Positions 8,621-17,163 of a DNA stretch of 64,000 bases are shown in pieces. A program made the position numbers and the translations under genes. The stretch spans positions 248,001 to 312,000 of the forward strand of contig JAUXRX010000009.1 of NCBI GenBank assembly GCA_030681645.1, written 5' to 3'. The number at the start of each line of letters is the position of its first letter. The first letter of the stretch is position 1. The notes beneath the pieces are model-generated. The model saw only the letters and a program-made list of their open reading frames with translations. It was not told where the DNA came from and ran no database searches. Source of the stretch: Archangium sp. GTDB lineage: Bacteria > Myxococcota > Myxococcia > Myxococcales > Myxococcaceae.

Positions 8621-9793
8621 TCAACGGCAGGGAGCGCAGGTCATCTTCTTGCTCGACGGAAACGCCGCGAGCATCGCGCGGCTCTCGGCGTCTCGCGGCT
8701 CGCCCTTCAGGTCGACGACCACCAGCGAGGGCACCTTCGGGGAACCGTCACACGACGGGCAGTACTGCGGCAGAAACGTGTAGCCGAGCAGCGCGCCCTC
8801 GCTGCACTCGTCGATCACCTTCTGGCCGTAGAGGTCGTTGCGCCAACCACCCGGTGAACGCTCGCGCACCGCGTTGAGCCTCGAGGTGACGAAGGCGCCC
8901 ACGCGCACCGCGACGTCTTCGGTCTTCACGGTCTGCAGTTCTCCCTCGCAGAGCACCACGGAGCTGCCCCTGGGCGCCTTCACCGCGCCGCGCTCGAAGC
9001 CGGCGTTCACGACCCCGCGCACCGCGTTCACCTTGTCCAGCTGCAGGAAGGTGATCGACCCGGGCCCGAAGTCGAGGCCGCCGACCTTCTCTGTCGTCGC
9101 GAGCTCGAGCTGCAGGTTCTTCGCGCCCTGAGGGTCGCGCCACTGCGTGATGCCGATCGCCTTCGTCGGAATGCCGGGCGAGGCCTCGCCCCAGGTGGCG
9201 GGCGCCGCGCCCTCGGGTCCCTTCAACACGAACGAGCCCGACGGCAGGTTCTGCAGATCGAACGAGTACCCGGCTGGCAGCTTCCAGCCTTCGATGACCG
9301 CTTCGCGCGCCAGCGTGCCCACCAGGGCGTGGAGCAGCTTCCGGTCCTGGAACTGCAGCTCCACCTGGCCCTTCACCAGGCGCCCATCGATGTCGAGCGG
9401 CTCCTGGAGCCGCCCGCGCACCACGTGCCGGGACGAGGGAACCAGCTCGACCTTCGACTTCGCGGCGAAGCGCACCCCGAAGAGCGTGAAGGGCACCGGT
9501 GACTCGATCGCCTGCAGCGCCTGGAGCGCGCCGTACTGCGTCCACAGCGTCAGCCTCATCCCCGGGGTGGCGCAGAACTCCAGCGTCTTGAAGCAGAAGG
9601 GCTTCACCAGTTCGCCAGTGGACGAGACGTTGCCGTCGGGGCCCTGGCTGCCAGTCGCGCCGACGCTCTTCAGCTCCGGGAGCGGCTCCACCGCCGCCAG
9701 GTCGTCGGGGCCGCGCGGCCGCTGGCGCGGATCGCGCTGCGCGTGGGCCAGCACGGAGACGATCAGGAGCATCAGTGAGAGAGCGCGGCGCAC
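8621..9793 (-). CDS. Secreted hypothetical protein
   Basis: 390 residues with a clear Sec signal peptide (MRRALSLMLLIVSVLAHA, cleavage near residue 18). The mature part is beta-rich and ends in a Cys-rich tail (EYCPSC-type CxxC, then MTCAPCR), with more Cys at CFKTLEFC, suggesting disulphides outside the cytoplasm. No recognised domain. It precedes a DsbB/DsbA-like pair on the other strand, which would fit a disulphide-bonded envelope protein, but that link is only positional. Confidence 0.7.
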   Translation of the reverse strand: MRRALSLMLLIVSVLAHAQRDPRQRPRGPDDLAAVEPLPELKSVGATGSQGPDGNVSSTGELVKPFCFKTLEFCATPGMRLTLWTQYGALQALQAIESPVPFTLFGVRFAAKSKVELVPSSRHVVRGRLQEPLDIDGRLVKGQVELQFQDRKLLHALVGTLAREAVIEGWKLPAGYSFDLQNLPSGSFVLKGPEGAAPATWGEASPGIPTKAIGITQWRDPQGAKNLQLELATTEKVGGLDFGPGSITFLQLDKVNAVRGVVNAGFERGAVKAPRGSSVVLCEGELQTVKTEDVAVRVGAFVTSRLNAVRERSPGGWRNDLYGQKVIDECSEGALLGYTFLPQYCPSCDGSPKVPSLVVVDLKGEPRDAESRAMLAAFPSSKKMTCAPCR

Positions 9794-10022
9794 GGGCCCC
9801 GGACGTAGCAGAGCACCCGCGATTCACCACGGGCCCCGGAAGTGACGTGTCGGCGGGGCGGGGCACCAGCGCGACGAGGCCGGTGTATGCGGTCGCTGAC
9901 TGTGCTCTTCGCTCGCTTCGGCGTTGAGCCCGCGCCGGGCCGGGAGTCGCGAAGAACCCCAGCCACTCCGGTGAGTACCGCTTCGCCTTGACAGGGGGCC
10001 CGCCCCGCGACATCGGAGTGAG

Positions 10023-10469
10023 GTGGTGACGAAGCCCCAGCCTGATGCACGCGCGTCCACCAACTGGTCGCTGCTGTTTGCGTGCTGGCTGCTCGCCGCC
10101 ACCGCGACCGCGGGGAGCCTCTTCTTCAGCTCGGTGATGGACCTGCCGCCCTGCGTGCTGTGCTGGTACCAGCGCATCGCCCTCTTTCCGCTGGTGTTGA
10201 TCCTGGCGGCGGGGCTCTTTCCCTTCGACGCGCGGGCGGTGCGGTACGCGCTGCCGCTGGCGCTCGCCGGCTGGGTGGTCGCCGGGTACCACAACCTCGT
10301 CTACCTCGGCTTCATCCCCGAGCGGCTGCAGCCGTGCAGCCAGGGCGTCTCGTGTTCCGAGCGGAACCTGGACCTGTTCGGCTTCGTGTCGATACCCCTG
10401 CTCTCGCTGGCCGGCTTCTCGGCCATCGTCGCCTTGCTCGTCGTCCTCCACCGGAGATCCGCCCCGTGA
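10023..10469 (+). CDS. DsbB/BdbC-type disulphide oxidoreductase
   Basis: 148 residues, four predicted membrane helices. The first periplasmic loop has the redox pair in PPCVLCWYQR and the second has Cys in QPCSQGVSCSE, the arrangement by which DsbB family proteins pass electrons from a DsbA partner to quinone. GTG start with GGAGTGAG just upstream. Its stop overlaps the start of the next gene (GTGA), a thioredoxin-fold partner, so the two are translationally coupled. A TTGACA at 9988 could be a -35 box but no good -10 follows. Confidence 0.9.
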   Translation: MVTKPQPDARASTNWSLLFACWLLAATATAGSLFFSSVMDLPPCVLCWYQRIALFPLVLILAAGLFPFDARAVRYALPLALAGWVVAGYHNLVYLGFIPERLQPCSQGVSCSERNLDLFGFVSIPLLSLAGFSAIVALLVVLHRRSAP

Positions 10470-11125
10470 ACAAGCAGCGTTTCGTCTTTGCAGCGTCGGT
10501 GGTGGTGCTGATCGGCGTGTTCGCGATCGGGGCGATGCTCTTCCGGCAGCGACAGGCCGAGCAGCTCACCTTCAAGGCGCAGCAGAGCTTCACCACCTTC
10601 GTGCGGCCGCACTCGCAGGTGTTGGGCGCCGACGACGCGAAGGTCTACCTGGTGGAGTTCACCGACCCCGCCTGTGAGACCTGCGCCACGTTCTCGCCGT
10701 TCGTGAAGAAGCTGATGGCTGCGCACCCGAACCGGATCAAGCTGGTGGTGCGCTACGCGCCGTTCCACCCCGGCTCCGACGGCGTGGTGCGGCTGCTTCA
10801 TGCCTCGACGCGCCAGGGCAAGTTCTGGGAAGCGCTCGAGGTCATGTACAAGTCTCAGCCGGCCTGGGCGAGCCACCACCAGCCGCAGCCTGAGCTGCTC
10901 TGGGGCTTCCTCGCCGAGGCAGGGCTGGACATCGAGAAGCTGAGCAAGGACCTGCAGTCGCCGGAGCTCGCCAGGGTGGTCGAGCAGGATCTGGCCGACG
11001 CGCGCGCGCTCGGCGTGGACAAGACGCCCGGGTTCTTCGTCAACGGAAAGCCCCTGGTCCAGTTCGGGTACAACGAGCTCGAGCAGCTGGTGCAGGCCGA
11101 GGTGGCCGCGGCCTATCCGAAGTGA
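10466..11125 (+). CDS. DsbA/BdbD-type thiol oxidoreductase
   Basis: 219 residues from the GTG at 10466, overlapping the dsbB-like stop by 4 nt. An N-terminal membrane anchor (VFAASVVVLIGVFAIGAML) is followed by a DsbA-like thioredoxin fold with the active site CETC in FTDPACETCATFSP and the cis-Pro loop GVDKTPGFFVNG. It should oxidise cysteines of exported proteins and be recycled by the preceding DsbB-like protein. The number of Cys-rich lipoproteins in this window gives it many plausible clients. The longer upstream frame (from 10082) is only an antisense-like read of dsbB. Confidence 0.9.
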   Translation: MNKQRFVFAASVVVLIGVFAIGAMLFRQRQAEQLTFKAQQSFTTFVRPHSQVLGADDAKVYLVEFTDPACETCATFSPFVKKLMAAHPNRIKLVVRYAPFHPGSDGVVRLLHASTRQGKFWEALEVMYKSQPAWASHHQPQPELLWGFLAEAGLDIEKLSKDLQSPELARVVEQDLADARALGVDKTPGFFVNGKPLVQFGYNELEQLVQAEVAAAYPK

Positions 11126-11128
11126 CGC

Positions 11129-11446
11129 TCAGCGCTGGAACCACCGGGTCATCTTCTCGGTGTTCGCCTCGTTCTTGAGCACGGTCGCCAGGTACGTCTC
11201 GAAATCGGTGACCTTCGTCTCTTCCCAGCTCGCGCCGTAGTCGTCGCCCATGCCGATGCGGGGGTTGGCCGGCTGGAGCTTCGCGTGGAGCTTCTCGGCA
11301 GCCGCCTCGTCCTTCTCGGTCTTGATGGTGGTCTGACCACTCGCGCCGATGCGGCCGTAGCGCGTGTTGACGCTCGCCCCTTCGCGCCAGACTTCCCAGA
11401 ACTTGCTCGACGTACCCTCGACCAGCTCGAAGTAGCGCTTGCTCAT
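11129..11446 (-). CDS. WGR-domain protein
   Basis: 105 residues from the ATG at 11446 (MSKRYFELVEG). The WGR core is seen as KFWEVWREGASVNTRYGRIGASGQ, followed by a Lys/Glu-rich helix (TEKDEAAAEKLHAK). WGR domains occur in MolR-like and PARP proteins and in free form in myxobacteria; nucleic-acid binding has been shown for PARP WGRs but is only a guess here. Convergent with the dsbA-like gene, stops 3 bp apart. A DUF4132 protein, a family often fused to WGR, lies at 56848. Confidence 0.85.
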   Translation of the reverse strand: MSKRYFELVEGTSSKFWEVWREGASVNTRYGRIGASGQTTIKTEKDEAAAEKLHAKLQPANPRIGMGDDYGASWEETKVTDFETYLATVLKNEANTEKMTRWFQR

Positions 11447-11483
11447 GTGGCCCCGACCCCGGAGCGGTGCGCGGAGTGCAAGC

Positions 11484-12008
11484 TCACGCTCGGTGCGTGG
11501 CGCGACGCAGCGCCGCCAGGAGCCCGGCGGGATCATCGACGCCGAGCAGCAAGGGCCGCTGGCCCGCGCGCCGCACCAGCACCGTGGGCAGCCCCAGCCG
11601 CGTCGCCCAGCAGCGCACCAGCCCCACCTCGGCCACGTGAAAGAGCCCGGTGAAGCCCATCAGGCCACCGTTGCCGGCGAGGCGCCGCACCTTGCCGAAC
11701 AGGGAGAGGACCGGGCCCACCTCCACGCCAGTCACTTCGCGCAGCGGCAGCACGAAGTCGGGCCAGAACAGCCGCTCGACCGAGAGCCTGTTCGGCCCCA
11801 CCCGCACCGCCCTGGGCGCGATCGCCACCGTGAAGAGCATCATCAGCCCGACCAGCACGAGCACGCCCAGCACCGCGAACCTGAGCCCGGGGACGGGAAC
11901 GTGGCGCAGCACCATGAGGTACTGGAAGGGCAGCATCAGGCCGATCAGCGTGAGCGTGCCGATGGTGGTGACCCGGGTGAAGGTGCCGAGGGTCATGGGG
12001 AAGCGCAT
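11484..12008 (-). CDS. Membrane protein with PH-like domain
   Basis: 174 residues from ATG 12008 with AGGAG 6 nt upstream. Two hydrophobic helices (TTIGTLTLIGLMLPFQYLMV and FAVLGVLVLVGLMMLFTVAI) lead into a soluble part (APRAVRVGPNRLSVERLFWPDFVLPLREVTGVEVG) typical of bacterial PH/DUF304-type proteins, then GVDDPAGLLAALRR at the end. Probably an inner-membrane protein with a cytoplasmic PH-like fold. The long open frame upstream of this ATG is a shadow of the sugar dehydrogenase gene. Confidence 0.7.
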   Translation of the reverse strand: MRFPMTLGTFTRVTTIGTLTLIGLMLPFQYLMVLRHVPVPGLRFAVLGVLVLVGLMMLFTVAIAPRAVRVGPNRLSVERLFWPDFVLPLREVTGVEVGPVLSLFGKVRRLAGNGGLMGFTGLFHVAEVGLVRCWATRLGLPTVLVRRAGQRPLLLGVDDPAGLLAALRRATHRA

Positions 12009-12158
12009 GGTGGTCTCCTGACTGAGGCAGGTGCAGGCGACGGGCCCCCGCAACCCGCTGACCTGTCTGGGCCGTCCCCACGGGCCCGTGAATGGAATGC
12101 GCATCGGCACGATTTCATTCATGGGGCGCGGCGGGAGCAGCGCTGGCATGGTTGGGCG

Positions 12159-13307
12159 ATGCGGCCAGCCCTGACGTGCCTGTTGGTCCTCGCGCTCGGC
12201 TGCGCTGGTGGGTGTTCGCACGGCGCCGGGGTCACCAGCGCGGAGTGCGTGCTGGTGGGCGATGGCCTGGGTGAGCGGGGCACGACGAAGGTGAAGGCCG
12301 AGTTGGTGGTGAGCGGCCTCGAGGTGCCCTGGGGCGTCGCCTTCCTTCCGGGCGGAGACCTGCTGATCACCGAGCGGCCGGGGCGGGTGCGGCTGGTGCG
12401 GGGCGGGGTGCTGCAGCCCACGGCGGTGGCCACGGTGCCGCTCGCGCCGGGTGGGGAAGCGGGGCTGCTGGGCCTCGCGCTCCACCCGGGCTTCGCGCAG
12501 AACCGCTTCTTCTTCGTCTACGCGACGGTGAGCGTGAGCGGCGAGAGGCAGAACCGGGTCGAGCGGTGGAAGCTCGCCGACGACGCGACCTCGGCCACCT
12601 TCGACGGCGTGGTGCTCGGCGGCATCGGCGCCGCGCAGTTTCACGACGGGGGCCGCCTTCGCATCGGCCCCGACGGCCTGCTCTACGTGGGCACCGGTGA
12701 CGCGCGCGATCCCGACCGGGCGCAGGATCCGAAGAGCCTCAACGGCAAGCTGCTGCGGGTGACGCCGGAAGGCGCGGTGCCCGGCGACAACCCGTTCGCC
12801 GGGAGCCCGGTGTTCGTGCTGGGCCTGCGCAACACGCAAGGCTTCGACTGGTTCGACGACGGCGCGCTGGTGATCGGCGATCACGGCCCGTCGGGCGAGC
12901 TTGGCCGCACCGGCCACGACGAGGTGAACGTGGCCCGCGCGGGCGACAACCTCGGCTGGCCCACCATCTACGGCTGCGGCAAGAGCGGCGCGCTGGTTCG
13001 GCCCCGCCTCACCTGGAACGACGCGGTGCCGCCGGGTGGCCTTTCGCTCTACCGCGGCAACGCCATCCCCGAGTGGAAGGGGAGCCTGCTGGTGGGCGTG
13101 CTGGGCTCGAAGCACCTGCACCGGGTGGTGTTGGACGCCGAGCGCCGCGTGTCGTCACACGAGGTGTATCTCGAGAACACCGTGGGGCGGATCCGCGAGG
13201 TGATGAGCGGGCCCGATGGCGAGCTCTACCTCACCACCAGCAACTGCGACGGGCGGGGCGAGTGTGGCCCGGACAAAGACCGGCTGCTGAAGCTGGTTCC
13301 ACAGTGA
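12159..13307 (+). CDS. PQQ-dependent aldose sugar dehydrogenase-like lipoprotein
   Basis: 382 residues from ATG 12159. Signal peptide with Cys-rich end (LLVLALGCAGGCSHG) gives a lipoprotein lipobox. The mature part is a six-bladed propeller of the soluble glucose/aldose sugar dehydrogenase family: GLEVPWGVAFLPGGDLLITERPGR-type blade, GLLGLALHPGF, a FHDGGRLRIGPDGLLYVGTG stretch with the usual catalytic-His position, NTQGFDW and GDNLGWP. Such enzymes oxidise sugars with PQQ and act in the periplasm or at the cell surface. No PQQ synthesis genes are near. Upstream frame extension to 11439 is spurious. Confidence 0.88.
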   Translation: MRPALTCLLVLALGCAGGCSHGAGVTSAECVLVGDGLGERGTTKVKAELVVSGLEVPWGVAFLPGGDLLITERPGRVRLVRGGVLQPTAVATVPLAPGGEAGLLGLALHPGFAQNRFFFVYATVSVSGERQNRVERWKLADDATSATFDGVVLGGIGAAQFHDGGRLRIGPDGLLYVGTGDARDPDRAQDPKSLNGKLLRVTPEGAVPGDNPFAGSPVFVLGLRNTQGFDWFDDGALVIGDHGPSGELGRTGHDEVNVARAGDNLGWPTIYGCGKSGALVRPRLTWNDAVPPGGLSLYRGNAIPEWKGSLLVGVLGSKHLHRVVLDAERRVSSHEVYLENTVGRIREVMSGPDGELYLTTSNCDGRGECGPDKDRLLKLVPQ

Positions 13308-13358
13308 GCTCGCCTGCCGGATAAGGTGTTCATCGCGAACACGGCGGCGGAGGTGATG

Positions 13359-14843
13359 ATGGGGGCGATGCGATGGGTGGTGCTGGTGTTGGTGTTGGGG
13401 GCGTCCTGCGCGAAGGACCTCTGTGAAAACGTGGAGTGCCGGCGGCCCGCCTCGAGCGTCTGCTTGAGCGAGACCGAGCTCCAGACGGGCGCGAGAGTGG
13501 GGACCTGCGAGCCCGCCACGGGTGAATGCACCTTTCGAGAGCCGGCCCTCAGCGCCTGCACGCAGGGTGAGCGCTGCTCCGAAGGGGCCTGCCGGTGCAT
13601 TCCCTCGGAGTGCGCCGGCTGCTGTGCAGTCAACGGCGGCTGCGTCCAGGGCACGCGCCTGAGCGCGCAGGCCTGCGGGTTGAGGGGCGCCGAGTGTGCG
13701 CCCTGCGCGGCGGGCGCAAGGTGTCAGCAAGACGAGGGGTGCGTGGCCTGCCCTGCAGAGCACGTCGTGCGGTTCAACGAGTGCGTTGATGACGACGTGG
13801 GCTTCGAGGTGGCCCTGGCGGGCGCGACGCGATGGCCCCCACCTCCATTCGATGGCGGCATCACGTTGTGGCACCTCGGACCGGCCGGAGACGTGACCGC
13901 GGACGTGGTGGCCCGGAGCCCGCGGGCTGACGTCAACGGAACTGGGCGGCCCGCGGTCCAGCTTGCGCTCTCGTTGGCCGCCGGCGCGGACACGGTCGAG
14001 GTCGAGGTGCGGGCCCCGTCGGGCCGAACGACTCGTCACCTCGTCACGGCCCTCGCGACCCGCGCCATCGCCGCGCACCGCTTCGGAGGCAGCTGCCACG
14101 TCACGAGCGATGGCCATTTGGATTGCGACGGTGAGGTCAGCGACGCGGGCGTCTTCGTAGGCGTGGGCGATGGCTGCGGCCTCACGGTGGACGGAACCGT
14201 CTGGTGCTCACAGGGAGGCGGCGTGTGGGCCCAGCGGTTTGGAAAGGTGGCGGAGGTGGTCGACATCACCCTTCCGTGTGTACTCACGCGCGGAGGAGCT
14301 GCCACCTGCGAACAACAGGACGGCGGGCTGGAAACGCAACCCGGCCCCTGGCGCTCGCTGGAATGCCGCACAGGCGCCTGTTGTGGCCTGGAGCCCGGGG
14401 GAACGGTCCTCTGCTGGGGGAGCCATGAGTACAACCTCTTCGACCCGACGAACTTCATCACGCTGCCGGTCTACCCGGCGCCGAGATCCGTCTACGGGCT
14501 CCTTGGTCGATACGTCCGCCTGACCAGCGGGACCAAGACCTTCTTCGGCATGAGCGCGGCGGGCGAATGGACCGCGGCCTCCAACCGGATGGGGTTTCCT
14601 GGGCCGGCACCGTTCGTCATCGCCGAAGCTTCGGCGACGACGTTCAAGCTCGACTCGCCGTACTACTGCATCATGGGGCTGGAGGCCGATGGCGGAGCCT
14701 GGGTGAGGGAGCACGGCGCAAACACGCCCTTCACGCCCGTCGACGCAGGCGGCGGGCCCTTCATCGACTTCACGCCGCACTATTCCGACCGGTTCTCACT
14801 GCTGACCACCTCGCACGAGGTGAGGCAGTTCACCTGTCCGTAG
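13359..14843 (+). CDS. Cys-rich lipoprotein with degenerate RCC1-like repeats
   Basis: About 494 residues. The ATG at 13359 has GGAGG five bases before it and leads into MRWVVLVLVLGASC, a lipobox. Residues roughly 15-140 are Cys-dense (CENVECRRP, CSEGACRCIPSECAGCC, CAPCAAGARC). The rest has short GDGCGLTVDGTVWC and CGLEPGGTVLCWG motifs that resemble RCC1/beta-propeller blades, common in myxobacterial surface lipoproteins. No enzymatic site seen. Convergent with the next gene. Confidence 0.75.
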   Translation: MGAMRWVVLVLVLGASCAKDLCENVECRRPASSVCLSETELQTGARVGTCEPATGECTFREPALSACTQGERCSEGACRCIPSECAGCCAVNGGCVQGTRLSAQACGLRGAECAPCAAGARCQQDEGCVACPAEHVVRFNECVDDDVGFEVALAGATRWPPPPFDGGITLWHLGPAGDVTADVVARSPRADVNGTGRPAVQLALSLAAGADTVEVEVRAPSGRTTRHLVTALATRAIAAHRFGGSCHVTSDGHLDCDGEVSDAGVFVGVGDGCGLTVDGTVWCSQGGGVWAQRFGKVAEVVDITLPCVLTRGGAATCEQQDGGLETQPGPWRSLECRTGACCGLEPGGTVLCWGSHEYNLFDPTNFITLPVYPAPRSVYGLLGRYVRLTSGTKTFFGMSAAGEWTAASNRMGFPGPAPFVIAEASATTFKLDSPYYCIMGLEADGGAWVREHGANTPFTPVDAGGGPFIDFTPHYSDRFSLLTTSHEVRQFTCP

Positions 14844-14857
14844 CCGCGCCAGCCGAG

Positions 14858-15331
14858 TCAGGGAATGGCGACGTCGCAGTTCTCGACGCACACGCTGCGG
14901 CACCACCGCAGCTCCACCGCGCCGGGCGTGAGCGGCAGCAGCAGCAACGCGTCGGGAGGCAGCGCGCCCTGCGGACGGATGACGAGGCCCACCTCGAGCG
15001 CGTCACTGCGAGCGGTGACGAAGTTGGGAAACACGAACCACTCCGTCGCGCCCCGCGCAGGCACCACCAGCACGCGGTTCACGGAGAAATCGATCTCCGG
15101 CTTGGGACACGAGCTGTCGAACAGCGCGTCGTATTCAGCCGCGCTCGCCACGAGCGTCGGCTGCGAGAGTGAGCGCACGCACGTCGAGTCGCGCGAATCG
15201 ACACCGAGCAGCGTCCCCACCGAGCTCGGAGCGCACGCGCCCTGCAGCACGAGTCGAGGCTGCCGGGGTCCATCATTGAGCTCGGTGGTCCCGCGAGCGC
15301 CGCACCCTGCCCAAAACAGGATCACCCCCAT
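14858..15331 (-). CDS. Small lipoprotein, hypothetical
   Basis: 157 residues from ATG 15331; MGVILFWAGCGARG supplies a short signal and lipobox. Four later Cys pair up near the N-terminus (GACAPSS, DSTCVRS) and C-terminus (RWCRSVCVENCDVAIP). An in-frame extension to 15577 would read through a hexanucleotide repeat as Gly/Ser/Glu and is unlikely to be real. No known domain. It follows the MopE/Kazal lipoprotein gene on the same strand, separated only by the repeat. Confidence 0.6.
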   Translation of the reverse strand: MGVILFWAGCGARGTTELNDGPRQPRLVLQGACAPSSVGTLLGVDSRDSTCVRSLSQPTLVASAAEYDALFDSSCPKPEIDFSVNRVLVVPARGATEWFVFPNFVTARSDALEVGLVIRPQGALPPDALLLLPLTPGAVELRWCRSVCVENCDVAIP

Positions 15332-15349
15332 CGCCGCCGCCGCCGCCGC

Positions 15350-15510
15350 CCTCAAATCCGTCCCCGAAGCCGCTGCCGTACCCGATCCCGAAGCCGATCC
15401 CGATCCCGATCCCGGCCCCGACCCCGGCCCCGACTCCGACCCCGACTCCGACTCCGACCCCGACCCCGACTCCGACCCCGACCCCGACTCCGACCCCGAC
15501 CCCTCCCTCC
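15350..15510. repeat. Hexanucleotide tandem repeat, CCGACC/CCGACT type
   Basis: From 15350 the sequence becomes a run of 6-bp units (CCGATC, CCGGCC, CCGACC, CCGACT), about 25 copies with drift, dense between 15385 and 15505. It fills the whole gap between the stop of the MopE/Kazal lipoprotein (15511) and the start of the next lipoprotein gene. It is open in all nearby frames, which makes false long ORFs. Such runs are prone to length change. Confidence 0.85.
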
Positions 15511-16497
15511 TCACGGGCACACCGCGGAGCACCTCTCCGCCCTGCAAGCCCACTCCGCGACGCCAGCATCCCCGCACGACACGACCGAGGTCACCGCGTC
15601 ACAATCGGCATCCACGCTGCACGTCCCCACGCGGGCGCAGTGCAGGCCCGCATCACCGAAGTCGCGGCAGAACTGGTTGTAGTAGCAGTCTCCGACGCCC
15701 TCGCAGGTGAAGCCCTCCCCGCGGCTGCACTCCCCGGTGTGCATGACCGCCGTGCCCGCTGCCTGCGCGAGGCACGCGTTCGAATACGTGGCGAAGTTCC
15801 TTCCGCACACCGGCTCGTAGTTGAGCGAGCAGCTCTGGCACTCCCCGCACACGCCCGGCACGACGCACCCGTTGCCATCGAGCCCGCCGGGCAGCGCGCA
15901 CTGGCCGGGGGCGCACACCGGGTCGACCACGGGCGCGCACGCCTCGCAGCACCCCTGCTCGCAGTACCGCTGGGTGCCGCAATACAGCGACGTCGCGCAG
16001 AACCCGAAGCCGGGATCGCACGTGTCCCTGCACTCGTCGTCGCGCGCGTCGGTGCGGCCGTCGCAGTCGTCGTCCTGGCCGTTGGCGCAGCGCTCGCGGC
16101 CGCCGGGGTGGGTGGCGGGGACACCGTCGTTGCAGTCGCCCACCTGCTTGCCGGGGCACACGCCGGTGAGCGCGGCGGCGAAGCCATCACCGTCGAGATC
16201 GCGGCAGGGATCGAGGTCGCAATATCCGGAAGGGCAGGGGCAGGTGAGGCACTGCACGTCGTGGCTGCAGATCATGTTCGAGCCGCACTGGGCGTCGTTC
16301 CGGCACCCCGGTACGCAGGTCATGAAGCCATCGCCGCAGCCCTCGCAGAGCATGCCCGTGGGGCAGTCGGCGTCGGTCGCGCAGCTCGAGTCTCGCGGCG
16401 GCGAGCCGGAATCGACTGCCGCCTCGACGAGCATCGTGTTCTGCGCGCCTCCGCACGCAGTCAGCACCAGCATCAGGATTCCGGCGTTTCGCGACAT
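15511..16497 (-). CDS. Lipoprotein with MopE-like metal-binding and Kazal-like motifs
   Basis: 328 residues from ATG 16497 (MSRNAGILMLVLTACGG, lipobox LTAC). After a Cys-rich stretch (CATDADCPTGMLCEGCG) comes DLDGDGF...GDCNDG...CANGQDDDCDGRTD, the MopE-type putative metal-binding motif common in myxobacteria. Further on, CQSCSLNYEPVCGRNFATY and SNACLAQAAG with HTGEC form a Kazal-like pattern (C, PVCG, TY, N-C, C). Kazal domains inhibit serine proteases, so this could guard against own or prey proteases; unproven. Many Cys imply Dsb-dependent folding. Confidence 0.8.
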   Translation of the reverse strand: MSRNAGILMLVLTACGGAQNTMLVEAAVDSGSPPRDSSCATDADCPTGMLCEGCGDGFMTCVPGCRNDAQCGSNMICSHDVQCLTCPCPSGYCDLDPCRDLDGDGFAAALTGVCPGKQVGDCNDGVPATHPGGRERCANGQDDDCDGRTDARDDECRDTCDPGFGFCATSLYCGTQRYCEQGCCEACAPVVDPVCAPGQCALPGGLDGNGCVVPGVCGECQSCSLNYEPVCGRNFATYSNACLAQAAGTAVMHTGECSRGEGFTCEGVGDCYYNQFCRDFGDAGLHCARVGTCSVDADCDAVTSVVSCGDAGVAEWACRAERCSAVCP

Positions 16498-16531
16498 GGA
16501 CCAGGGACGTTGAGCAGCATCCATGCCGGTC

Positions 16532-16622
16532 GCAGAAAATGGGGACAGGCTACTTATTGCTCTCCGGGTCCTGAGATTCGCGAGCACCTGAGAGCAATAA
16601 GTAGCCTGTCCCCATTTTCTGC
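16532..16622. repeat. Perfect 33-bp inverted repeat, REP/MITE-like palindrome
   Basis: Arms 16532-16564 and 16590-16622 are exact reverse complements, separated by 25 bp. The arm contains AAAATGGGGACAGGCTAC and is AT-richer than its surroundings. From memory, GGGGACAG-containing palindromes accompany REP-associated tyrosine transposases in many bacteria; none is in this window. It ends 2 bp before the stop of the thioesterase gene, so as RNA it would form a long hairpin in that transcript. No flanking target duplication is apparent. Confidence 0.85.
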
Positions 16623-16624
16623 CC

Positions 16625-17137
16625 TCAGGTTTCTGAGGGGCCCAGCTGCTCCCAGCGGGGCGGCTGCCAGGCGCCCTGGGGCGCGTCGTAGAAGTCGTCG
16701 ACGGTCACCAGCAGCTTCTGAAACGGGGCGCGATCGAAGCGGAGCCGCCCCAGCACCGGCAGCGCCCCCGGAGTCGCCGCCTCGACCGCCACCATGTTGG
16801 TGTGCCCGCGAATGGCGAGCTTGCCGGTGGTGAGGTTGTCGACGCGGTAGTGAAAGTCGCCCGCGACGCGCCCCAGCTTCGTGAGCGCGCAGCGAATGCT
16901 GAGCTGATCCTCGTACCCGATGAAGCTGTCGAAGCGGACGTTGAGCTGGCGCAGCGCGAGGTACCAGCCGCGCTTGTAGAGCTCGACGGCGGGCATGCCG
17001 AAGCGGCGGAAGAACGTCTCGCGGGCCTGCTCGAACCACACCGCGGCGCAGCGGTGGTGCACGAAGCCCAGCCCGTCGGTCTCGGAGAAGGTGACGCGGT
17101 GTTCCAGATGCGAAGTGACTTCATCCCAGCGCGACAT
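16625..17137 (-). CDS. Hotdog-fold acyl-CoA thioesterase (YbgC/4HBT type)
   Basis: 170 residues from ATG 17137 (MSRWDEVTSH); an ATG 21 bp earlier is possible. The 4HBT pattern is clear: HRVTFSETDGLGFVHH with the catalytic Asp, WFEQARETFFRRFGMP, then LRQLNVRFDSFIGYEDQL and FHYRV, the central beta strands. Family members hydrolyse acyl-CoA or acyl-ACP thioesters. The C-terminal 50 residues (ALPVLGRLRFDRAPF onward) are outside the usual domain. Divergent from the small membrane protein gene, 26 bp between starts. A large palindrome sits just past its stop. Confidence 0.85.
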   Translation of the reverse strand: MSRWDEVTSHLEHRVTFSETDGLGFVHHRCAAVWFEQARETFFRRFGMPAVELYKRGWYLALRQLNVRFDSFIGYEDQLSIRCALTKLGRVAGDFHYRVDNLTTGKLAIRGHTNMVAVEAATPGALPVLGRLRFDRAPFQKLLVTVDDFYDAPQGAWQPPRWEQLGPSET

Positions 17138-17163
17138 GGCCAGCGCGCGTAGCATCACGGCCG

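Noticed and set aside
9988..9993. TTGACA before the dsbB-like gene as a -35 box
   Set aside because: No recognisable -10 at 16-18 bp; too close to the start codon to be convincing.
15350..15510. Possible CRISPR-like array
   Set aside because: Contiguous 6-bp units with no spacers; a simple tandem repeat.
15331..15577. N-terminal extension of the small lipoprotein through the hexanucleotide repeat
   Set aside because: Would give a Gly/Ser/Glu run before an internal signal peptide and overlap the upstream gene's end; ATG 15331 with its lipobox is better.
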